Assembly: GCA_900088475.1 (NCBI GenBank)
Contig: FLMG01001413.1
Span: 1 to 10,021 of the forward strand
Source of the DNA: Hyphochytrium catenoides
Taxonomy: Eukaryota > Sar > Hyphochytriomycetes > Hyphochytriales > Hyphochytriaceae
Length of the DNA stretch: 10,021 nt
Reading direction: 5' to 3'
Below, piece by piece: positions 1 through 7,693 of this stretch; position 1 is the stretch's first letter; every line of letters starts with the position of its first letter. A program made the translations under genes and the position numbers. The notes under the pieces are model-generated. The model did no database searches and had not been told where the DNA came from. It saw only the letters and a program-made list of their open reading frames with translations.

Positions 1-30
1 CGACCGGTCACTTATCCAATGCGACCGGTC
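1..30. repeat. Direct repeat of CGACCGGTCA with palindromic GACCGGTC core
   Basis: The decamer CGACCGGTCA occurs at 1-10 and again, identical, at 21-30, a 20-nt spacing (about two helical turns). Each copy contains the perfect 8-nt palindrome GACCGGTC. The sequence between holds TCCAAT. The spacing and symmetry resemble paired dimer-binding sites, but no factor is identified. The repeat starts at the window edge, so more copies could lie outside. Confidence 0.6.
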
Positions 31-140
31 AATTAACATCCCTGCTCACAGCACTCTTTCCACATGCTTTGTTGTGTCTGCTTTGACGAGTCAGTGAACA
101 GAACCATGAGAATGTGTAAAATCACTTGTGAATAATTGAG

Positions 141-236
141 GTAAGGCGTCTTGTGTACCGGTACGTGCTGGTACTGTACTGCTTTATCGGTCGGTGTTGA
201 AGAATGGTCACCCAGCCCAGACCTGCATACTTACAG
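141..236 (+). other. Candidate 5'UTR intron of the PIG-L gene
   Basis: A strong donor (GAG|GTAAGG at 141) and a pyrimidine-containing acceptor (CATACTTACAG ending at 236) bound a 96-nt segment, matching the size and splice signals of the confirmed introns in this window. It lies entirely upstream of the coding start, so reading-frame continuity cannot test it. If it is removed, the ATG at 240 becomes the first ATG downstream of the junction and would open a short upstream ORF ending at 386. Confidence 0.4.
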
Positions 237-392
237 TCGATGCTCCATTCCTATCCCATTCTTCAGCAGCGTCCTGGTGGTGATGATCCTTTGAAATGGC
301 ATGAAGAAGCCTGGCAACTCTCTGGAGATCAGCTTGAACGTGAGCCAGTGCAGAACAGCGTTTATAACCTCGGCTATTGCCATTAGTTGGCA

Positions 393-1286
393 ATGTACAT
401 GCTGGAGTCCATCAAGCACAGCCTAATCTGGCTTAACGCAATCCTCCTGCTGATTCTGTTTCTCCTACAGAGGCAGCGAGGATTGCCCAAGAGGGAATCT
501 GTCAGGGGCGGAGCACCAACGAAGTCGGAGAGAAGAGTCGCTGTCGTCATTGCTCATCCTGACGATGAGAGTATGTTTTTCGTGCCATCAATCAATGGCT
601 TGATTCACCAGGGACACAGTGTTTTCATCCTCTCACTCTCCACCGGCGACGCTGATGGCCTTGGCAAGACTCGCTCACTGGAATTGCGGAAGGCGTGCTC
701 AGGGGTTCTAGGCATCCCAGAAAGTTATATTCACACTGTGGATGATCCTAGCATTCGTGATGGGCTTAGAACAGTGTGGCCTGAAGACAAAGTTGCCTCC
801 CATGTTCAACAATTCCTTGAAAAGCACAATATAGACACGGTAAGCTCCATAGGCAGCCTACGACCATCACTTTTCCCACGGTTCGCGTTTCACAGGTCTT
901 GACGTTTGATGGCTATGGAGTTTCAGGGCACCCTAACCATCGTGCCGTTTCAAGAGCTATATGTAAGCAAGTTGGCAGGCCAGGGCTTGAGGTAAGAAGC
1001 TCAGGCATCTTGAGCACCATGGTGGGGCTTGACTTGTCGCCTGTGGTTGGATTGACAGATCTACGTGCTCGAAAGCAAGCCCTTATGGCGCAAGTATCTC
1101 GGGATATTGGACGTTCTAATCTCCCTCATATCTGCCAAGATCTCGTACTTGCACTTCAACCCCATGACAAGCTACCACGCAATGTCAGCCCATAAGAGTC
1201 AGTTCGTCTGGTATAGGCGCCTCTTTGTGGCATTTTCCCGATACACCTTTATAAATACTTTGCAAAGAGTCGACGCCAAGGAGTAG
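393..1286 (+). CDS. PIGL: N-acetylglucosaminyl-phosphatidylinositol de-N-acetylase (PIG-L / GPI12 family), 3 exons
   Basis: Exons are 393-839, 896-991 and 1059-1286; introns of 56 and 67 nt have GTAAG donors and CAG acceptors, and the spliced frame gives 256 residues, close to the usual length of about 250. The enzyme removes the acetyl group from GlcNAc-PI, the second step of GPI-anchor synthesis, on the cytosolic face of the ER. Seen: an N-terminal hydrophobic segment (about residues 11-25) as membrane anchor; the metal-binding AHPDDE motif (54-59); the LSTGDADGLG stretch; and, restored exactly by the first splice, DGYGVSGHPNH (154-164), which carries the family's second metal-binding signature (GHxNH). 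The C-terminal exon carries a hydrophobic stretch and a typical HKSQFVWYR motif. I chose the ATG at 393 because an in-frame stop lies at 384-386; a second ATG at 399 is possible. The 3' end converges on the SNRNP27 gene. Confidence 0.94.
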
Positions 1287-1329
1287 GAGCGCTTACATAG
1301 AGAAAGATATATTTATTGGACAGAGAGCA

Positions 1330-2405
1330 CTAGGATAGTGGTCGGTTGAAGCCACCTAAGGACAAGACAGTCAGCCCAGTCAACACAAAGAAAGTCGGGG
1401 CAGATGCTCCTAAAAAGTGATCTCCCTCACCTCTTCGATTCATATACTGGCGATACTCTCGCTTTTGGTTTTTGCGAGTTGCTCCTCGCGCCGCTGTCTT
1501 CTGATTGTCTGTAATAGGTTTTCCCTAGAAAGCACGATCATAATCTTCAAGTTTGAGGACAACACTTTACAATTGGCCTACCTTGGTTGAGTCAAAGGAG
1601 CTAAAGCCCAAGAGCTTTGCTATCTGCTGCTCTTCTGAAAGATCGCCTGTCACGACTTCATCTTCCTCTTCGTTACTGGCACCTGTATGGAGGACTAAGC
1701 AAGCAAGCCAATAATGCACTCTATATCATTGTGGCAACTTGCTCACCCTTATCCTGGCCCTCGTTGAGAATGCGTGACCTAAAAGCCTGGGCTCCTTGGC
1801 CATGTCCACCATAGAAATCCTCTCGCTCCCTCTCCCTCCGGTCAACCCCTCGGTTGTCCCGATTAAGCCTGAAGTCTCTACTATCTCTGACGTCTCTATT
1901 CTCTCTGATGTCTCTATTCTCTCTGACGTCTCTATGATCTCTCCCCTCTCTCGACCGGCTGCGCCTGGTGATATGCAAATGTTATTTGCCGTTGATAAGG
2001 GAGCGCTAATTCGTTTTTCAACCCACCTTCTACGATCAAAGCCAGCTTCCCTTCTATTGGACCCTCTGGTAGGAGAGCGGTGGCCTCTCCGTCTATAGAA
2101 GAGTAAGAAAGTAAGCTTCTGTTGTTTGATAGTCCTGCTGGGCAACGCCTACCTTTTACGACCTAGACTATCTAAGGACCAGCTCCTGCTTCTCGAGCGG
2201 GCGCCTCCAGGACGGGAGTCATCCCTAGTGAAAGATTGACTTAGAAACTTCAAAGTCTGCGCCGTAGCAAAGTCTGCGCCGAGAGGTCAGCGTTGTCTTA
2301 CCTTCTCCCCTCTCTACCACGATCTTGACCACCAGCATCTTTGTCTCGACTCCGACTCCTCCTTCCACGATCCCTTTCTCTCTCTCTACTCCGTGACCTT
2401 GGCAT
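1330..2405 (-). CDS. SNRNP27: U4/U6.U5 tri-snRNP-associated 27 kDa protein (SNRNP27 family), 7 exons
   Basis: Exons in coding order are 2405-2302, 2224-2153, 2092-2027, 1964-1747, 1682-1582, 1524-1431 and 1355-1330, giving 226 residues; all six introns (57-77 nt) are GT-AG and keep frame. The protein is a component of the spliceosomal tri-snRNP, acting in pre-mRNA splicing in the nucleus. The first ~150 residues are RS/RD/RE-rich, starting MPRSRSRERERD, as in SR-like factors. The C-terminal ~55 residues are the conserved domain and identify the family: LLGFSSFDSTKGK (about 177-189), then KREYRQYMNRRGGFNRPL at the extreme C-terminus. The last exon codes only GGFNRPLS and stop, and the protein ends slightly earlier than animal relatives. 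An in-frame TAG lies upstream of the chosen ATG. The acidic linker SNEEEDEVV precedes the domain. Serine phosphorylation of the RS region is expected from the family, not seen here. Confidence 0.95.
1884..1937 (-). repeat. Three tandem 18-nt units inside the RS-like region of SNRNP27
   Basis: Three consecutive 18-nt units (1884-1901, 1902-1919, 1920-1937) differ by only a few bases on the plus strand. In the coding strand they yield a six-residue repeat of the type RDVREN / RDIREN / RDVRDS. The repeat is in frame, so gain or loss of units would change length without breaking the gene. A diverged partial unit flanks it near 1869-1883. Confidence 0.85.
2251..2281. repeat. 14-nt direct duplication in intron 1 of SNRNP27
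   Basis: CAAAGTCTGCGCCG occurs at 2251-2264 and 2268-2281, identical, with a 17-nt period. It lies wholly inside the first intron (2225-2301) and looks like a recent small tandem duplication. No function is suggested by the sequence. Confidence 0.8.
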
Positions 2406-3453
2406 CTCTAGTTCCGACTTGAGCTACACCCTCCTATACGGGATCGAAAGGTCTCCTTGCTTATCTTGTTGGCAATCTGACGATCTCCCTTTCATCTGCT
2501 CCCGGTCGCCCTTGCATCGGAGCTATAGTTCTTGAACGATTCATCAGCTCCTGCAGCTGATGGAGTTGAGGCTAGTGTGTTAGCTTTTACCCTTCATCGC
2601 TACTGTGGCTTGCATCTTGGCTCTTCACACCTTTCTCTGTCTTCCCCAAGTCGTACAGTACACACACTGACTGCACAACACGTACGAGGCCACAGAGAGC
2701 TACAGCTTCCCTGAACACAGGTATCCCCCAAGGGCTAGCTAGGTAGATTCGGTCTATGTACAATCCTACGTGATGGAAGCTTTCAATGCCAGGCCAACCG
2801 TAATGAGAAAGGTATATGAATCATTTGAATCTTTCATCGGGACATTTTGTGCTTTCGTCATCCATCATTGCCCATCGACCTCACCACCTGATCTCACCTC
2901 CACATTGACCGCCTTTTGAGGACCACGTCCGAATCTAACGGGTCGAATACCACTTTCTACCCTTCACGAAGTACCGAAACTACCTTCCATTAACGAATGC
3001 TTCCTGAAGCTTTTCCCGAACTGAGTCTCGCAGATCGCCGCTGATGATGATGCAGCCTTCAGACGCGAACCGACAGCGACAATCCAACTTGCCCCAAGAG
3101 TTCAACAAGAAGGAACTTCTCTTCTTCCTCTTCATCCTTATTTTTAGTGAAGCCTTGTTCTCCAGTCTCTCTCTCCTGCCGTTCTTCTTCGTCGTCGTGT
3201 GTCGTGGGATTGTCTCGCAAGGCTGAGCTTTGTGCGACCAACTAGATCCTACCTGACTCCCGCATCTTCTTCGCTCATCCTCATAGTTCCAGCAGCTGCC
3301 TCGTCGCTTCCATTATCTGGCTCAACTTAAACTCCTACTAGTAAGTACCAGCTCAAGACGCTGGCCCAATTTACAATCTCAACCACCAGCAACAGAGCTT
3401 AACGTCTGTGCGTACCTGTTAACAGTTCTGGCAACTTGGGAAAAGCGCACTCA
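2406..3453. promoter_or_regulatory. Divergent intergenic region between SNRNP27 (-) and the TAG lipase gene (+)
   Basis: About 1,050 nt separate the two divergent start codons, by far the largest non-coding gap in the window, so it must hold both promoters and both 5'UTRs. The plus strand is strongly pyrimidine-rich around 3110-3200, with CTT/CTC runs and a TCGTCGTCGT stretch. Open frames here encode only low-complexity Ser/Leu/Phe or, on the other strand, Glu-rich peptides with no recognisable family, and I regard them as chance. No RNA gene or mobile element is visible. A TATATGAA string near 2813 is the only TATA-like sequence I noted and is unsupported. Confidence 0.55.
3341..3425 (+). 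other. Candidate 5'UTR intron of the TAG lipase gene
   Basis: A near-consensus donor GTAAGTACC begins at 3341 and an acceptor CCTGTTAACAG ends at 3425, 28 nt before the proposed start codon at 3454. The 85-nt length fits the other introns. There is no ATG in the roughly 110 nt before the donor, so it would be a leader intron. An alternative AG near 3390 exists. It cannot be confirmed from coding frame. Confidence 0.45.
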
Positions 3454-6400
3454 ATGGAGACTGCCTTGGATATCCGTCGTATTCTTTTGTACAACGCCAA
3501 TGACGCACTCAAGTGGGCTGACGCCCACCCCGTTCTCGCGGCTTTGCTGGGCATAGTGATGCTCTGTGCCATTCTGGGCTCAAAAACCATTCTTGGCCCC
3601 CCTATTGCAATATTCCTCTACGTAGTTATCTTTGCAGAAGTGCTGCTTTACTTTGCAGTCCGTCACATAGGTAAGACTTCTCGTTGGAGGCTTTTATCTG
3701 TGTGTTTCTGTCTAGCGTGCATCGATATAGAGTGCTGAGCCGACCTACCTAACCATGCTTCCACTCTCCAGTCTACCTTCTTGAGATTCTTTTCTTAGGG
3801 TCCAAGTACTTAGAAGTAGGCCATCTCCAGGCCCAGGCGAGATCTGCTGAAACCTTTGAAGAATGGAACAAAGTCAGCTCTCAGCTGGACGTCCTAGAGG
3901 TAGTCACAACATAGTTGATGTCAGATAGTGTCTCTTTGCCGCTTATTACCTACGTTTCTCTCGCAATAGGGACGAGATGAATGGAAGAAGATAGAGAAAT
4001 GCAATCTTTATGACTGGAAGTGGGTTAAGCACGCTACCAGTGAATTGAAGGCACAGAGGGAGGCAAATAACCCACGGAAACTGGTCTCGATTCTGCAGGT
4101 ACCTCCTTTTGTGACCCTCACATCTACCGCCATTGAGAGTGCTGAAGTTGGGGTGCCACTCGATAGATGTGTCTGAGAAAAAATCTAGGGGGTGTGATGA
4201 AGGAAGAGCTCTATTCGCTGACACGAACTGGAACAAAGAAGATTGTAGAGAACTACATTGATGAGGTAAGCCTACTAGTGAACAGGCCTCCTGTCTACTT
4301 ACCTAATCCCAAAGGAGGGAAGCTTATACGTCTTTCTATCGGAATATGCTCCTTCTTGTCTCTGATGGCCTTTTCATCTCGCTCTTCCTCTCTTGGTCTC
4401 TAACCTGTACTTTCCCCGGTTCGTTCTGTCTCCATCGTATCCGTTATGTGGGGCTATGTGACCGCTTAGATTGAAGAAGCGCTGAATTACCTTCGAAACG
4501 TCGAAGACCACGAAGATTTTTCCCAGTCGGATAAATTACGCTTCTTCTATGCCGCATATCGCTCATTCGGGAACGTGGCGCTTTGTCTCAGTGGCGGAGC
4601 AGGACTCGGAAAGTATCATTTTGGTAGGAAGCACCGCTAGACGTTTGCTAATGTGGCAACCTCTCGTCTGCCTTATGCGCTCTTGAACCGGAGGAAAGCA
4701 TACTCTGACAATATAAAGGTGGACAGCGGTTTTCCCTATGAGCTCACTCCTACTGGAGGGAACGCCTTCACATAGGAGATTGCTGGGCTAACTAGTTTAC
4801 TACTCTGTCATTCAGGAGTGGTCAAGGCCCTGCTGGACGTGAACCAGCTACCTCGCGTGATCTCTGGCACATCAGCTGGTGCAGTAGTTGCATGCATCGT
4901 GTGCACAAGAACTGATGAGGAGCTCCGTAAACTCCTGCAGCCAAATTCAACGTTGCAGCCGAATCTGAACTCATTTACCGAGGGCTGGGTTATCGTTATC
5001 AAAAGGTGAGAGAGCACTTCGACTTCTCCGCTGCAATACACTCGTTGTCCTTGCTCGTGAGAAGTTGTAACGTGGCCTTCGGCCTCTCGCACAATTATCG
5101 TACTTTTGGTCGTGTCTTTCTTCACGGCCATTGTCTTACAAGAGGCTGTGGCAGGTTTATCCAAACAGGAGCAATGTATGACTTTCCCTTCTGGCTAAAA
5201 CTGCTCCAATGGTACGTAGCTGCCGAGATGCTAAAGAACCAGAGGTCCTCTGCTTGCCCTCATTTTACTGACGCGCTGGGCGTGTTGTCGGTCCATGCGA
5301 TCTCAGGCACACGAAAGGGTTGACATTCCAGGAGGCCTATGAGAGAACTGGGAGAATTCTTAACATTACCACTACAATTAGAGGTATCCTCCCTACCTAC
5401 ATCTTTCAATGCCCCCGTTGCTCTTCACACAGACTGACTCATCCCGCACAGTTCGCGTCTTCTATTAAGTTCTCGTCCAGTATTGGATATCCACACTTAT
5501 ATTTGGCTCTTTTGTTTACTTGGTCCCTCGGGCGATGTTTCGATCTGAGTTCTTGACTCCACACTCTTCTGCTACTAGGCTAATAAGCATAGACTAATAC
5601 TTGCTCCTTCTGGTTCTAGGCCGTGATGAGACGCTGGTTCTGAACCATATCACCACTCCAAACGTCCTCATCTCAACTGCTGTGCTTGCATCTTCTGCTG
5701 TCCCTGGCTTCATGAAGGGTGTACAACTGTATGAAAAGGACCGGAGGACCGGGGAGATTCAGCCCCACCACTGGAGCTCTAGCACGAAGCTTCTTGATGG
5801 ATCATTCTCAATGGACATCCCAACTCACGGTAAAAATGGCCTTCAATTTCTTCTAGATGAGTAAATCGGTTGTTATATAGCTCCTGTCTCACTTACCAGT
5901 CCCTACCGCTTGAATAATAATCGGCATGGCGTCGGAGGCACTTCATTTCTGTCTAGCTCCCAGGTTGCCGCCTTTGTGACCCTTCTATGCGCATCATTAC
6001 TTCTCTATTTGCACTTTACGTATCATCGCTTTGCTCCCGAGCTCTCTCTCACGACACTTTTGATAATGTTAGCACTATCGGAGATGTTCAATGTGCATTT
6101 CTTCATCGCGTCGCAAGTCAACCCTCACGTTATACCATTCTTCTTCAAGTAAGTGATAAGGAACCCTAGAAGATTAGATTTTGGGCTGTGTTAACTTCTC
6201 TTTCTTTCCTCAAACCAGCAATCGTGGAGAAGGGGGAGCACCAAGTCAGTGGAGAAAGAGGACAGGAGGGTGGAGGGGTGGCTTTATCCTGAGCGCGCTA
6301 GAGCTTTATCTGAAGGTGGGACTCTCTGTCTGATAGGGCTCTATGAGTATAAGTGCCCTCCGTCAGGAACCTTGTGGCCTCCTTCTATCGTGTGTGCACG

Positions 6401-7432
6401 TATTCACTGTGATATACTTCCTCCGCGTTTTTGCTTCACTGTTCGTGCTTCTCTGTCCATATTTCGTCGCAAGGTAGGACCTCGACTTCCATCATTGTGA
6501 GCGATTATTAGACGCGCTCGTTAATCCTTTGCATGTTTTTACATGACGATTCGCTCGTTCTGACGAAGGGTTCTTGCCATTTTCTTAGAATGATTTGAAG
6601 AAGAATGTCCGCCTCCTCAGTGAACTGCGGCTGCTCCCCAGGCTGCTCGGCAACAACTGGGGAGACCTATGGGTTCAGGTCAGCAAGTCGTTCCTGCTGC
6701 TTTTACGAGGAAATCTCTACCTTGTTTGGCGCCAAGCTGACCCTCGCGCTCTCCGTGTCTCATGCACTCAATATCTGTTGGGTTGAAACATTGTCGGCTC
6801 CATCTATTAGGAGGGAGATTTCCAAGGGCACTGTACGATCGTACCGAAGGCGAGACTCTTAGATTACTTCAAACTCGTCAGCGACCCCACCAGAGAGGAA
6901 TTTGAGGCTGCATTGCGAGAGGTGGGGCCACGTGGCCTAGTGCTCCTTCTCGTTTGCCTTTTCACCTTATTGCAAACAGTTAGCACCTTCTAAAGCTTAC
7001 CGCATTCGACTTTCTTCGTGGTCCTCGGGTTGTCCTTCTCGAGCATTCTTCGTTGTGTATGCAATATTTTATCAACGCTTCTTCCGACTCTGACGACTAA
7101 GTACGCTAACCACAACCAAATGCCCTTTGTTCACGTTATAACCGTAGAGCCAAGTCCGTACGTGGGAGAAGTTCTCCATGCTTTATGGCCGCTTCAAAAT
7201 TGGCAACACGCTTAAGAAGAACCTCCACGAGCTCATGAAAAAAGCGGGGCCGCAGCATCCTTCGCCTACTCCTTCTCCGTCTTCTTTCACTCAGGAGCTG
7301 AGCGGAGAGGAGGAAGGACTGTCTTTCGCATATGGGAAGGATATGGATTTTGAGAGTAGCACCTTCCTCTTAGACTCGCCGTGTGGCCAGAGAAAAGTGC
7401 CATTGATAGAGAAGGGCTGGATTCCCAGATAG
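3454..7432 (+). CDS. SDP1: Patatin-domain triacylglycerol lipase (SDP1 / TGL3-4-5 family), 14 exons
   Basis: Exons: 3454-3670, 3772-3899, 3970-4098, 4167-4265, 4470-4623, 4816-5005, 5155-5211, 5307-5383, 5620-5829, 6073-6148, 6219-6315, 6589-6678, 6811-6921, 7148-7432. They join in frame into 639 residues. The enzyme hydrolyses storage triacylglycerol at lipid droplets using a Ser-Asp dyad. Seen: two hydrophobic segments (about 27-43 and 50-68) like a membrane hairpin; a DUF3336-like region (about 95-225) with WKKIEKCNLYDWKW and RNLGGV-type motifs; the oxyanion loop LSGGAGLGKYHFG (about 231-243); the nucleophile elbow GTSAG with Ser262; TFQEAYERTGRIL; AVLASSAVPG; the catalytic Asp410 in LDGS; SQVNPHVIPFFF; and a LLPRLLGNNWGDLWVQ segment. 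The 94-residue last exon is a Ser/Pro-rich, probably disordered tail. The ATG at 3454 is the first in frame after a stop at 3400-3402. The domain order matches the family; the substrate is inferred from it. Confidence 0.95.
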
Positions 7433-7693
7433 CCTAGAGAGAGGGAGTGCGGACAATCTACCCCTTTTCTTATGCCATGATCTCTCCTCCTTGGCAGATT
7501 AACAAGCTAATTTATTTCTCAATCAAACTGTGATGAAGTCCCATCAAACTCATCCAGACCCCAACTTCTGAATCTTCCTGGATCGGACGGATACTGAGTT
7601 GAGCCTTGAAGTCTTAAAATAGGATCTCAGCTTTGTCCATCGTGAGGTCTATGGCTCTAGCGTTATACATCGAACAGAGACAGAAGGAGGACG
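7433..7693. other. Shared 3' intergenic region between TAG lipase and histone deacetylase stops
   Basis: The two genes converge here, with 261 nt between stop codons. The stretch should contain both 3'UTRs and polyadenylation sites. I see no AATAAA, no RNA gene and no coding frame of note. Confidence 0.6.

Larger units (their letters stand above)
1..392 (+). promoter_or_regulatory. Upstream region and probable 5'UTR of the PIG-L gene
   Basis: This stretch precedes the first in-frame ATG of the PIG-L gene and contains no ORF resembling a known protein. It holds two copies of the decamer CGACCGGTCA (1-10 and 21-30) with a CCAAT motif between them (about 16-20), and a 10-nt palindrome GTACCGGTAC near 156-165. 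A possible 5'UTR intron is listed separately. The short open frame at 240-386 starts with ATG and stops just before the coding start; it is best read as leader sequence or an upstream ORF. The promoter role is inferred from position only. Confidence 0.5.

Noticed and set aside
204-386. 60-codon ORF on the plus strand upstream of PIG-L
   Set aside because: It has no recognisable domain, spans a likely 5'UTR intron acceptor and ends just before the coding ATG; leader sequence or an upstream ORF is a better reading.
1726-2145. 139-codon minus-strand frame across the middle of SNRNP27
   Set aside because: Part of it is genuine (the GHRSPTRGSNRREAGF exon) but the rest runs through an intron and then a shifted frame of the RS exon; the spliced model explains it.
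3044-3241. Hydrophobic plus-strand ORF and Glu-rich minus-strand ORF in the divergent intergenic region
   Set aside because: Both arise from the CTT/CTC-rich tract and are low complexity with no family resemblance or splice context.
3946-4236. 96-codon minus-strand ORF
   Set aside because: It lies antisense to well-supported lipase exons 3 and 4 and matches nothing I recognise.
4808-5164. 118-codon minus-strand ORF
   Set aside because: Antisense shadow of the exon carrying the GTSAG nucleophile motif.
5910-6072. Hydrophobic frame open directly into the SQVNPHVIPFFF exon
   Set aside because: It is intron sequence: possible acceptors at 5899, 5956 and 5963 are out of phase with the upstream exon, whereas the acceptor at 6072 joins in frame and restores the family sequence; full retention meets a stop near 5864.
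6316-6588. Possible box C/D snoRNA in a long lipase intron (ATGACGA and CTGA strings near 6543-6563)
   Set aside because: The C-like and D-like strings are too close together and lack a terminal stem, so no snoRNA can be supported.
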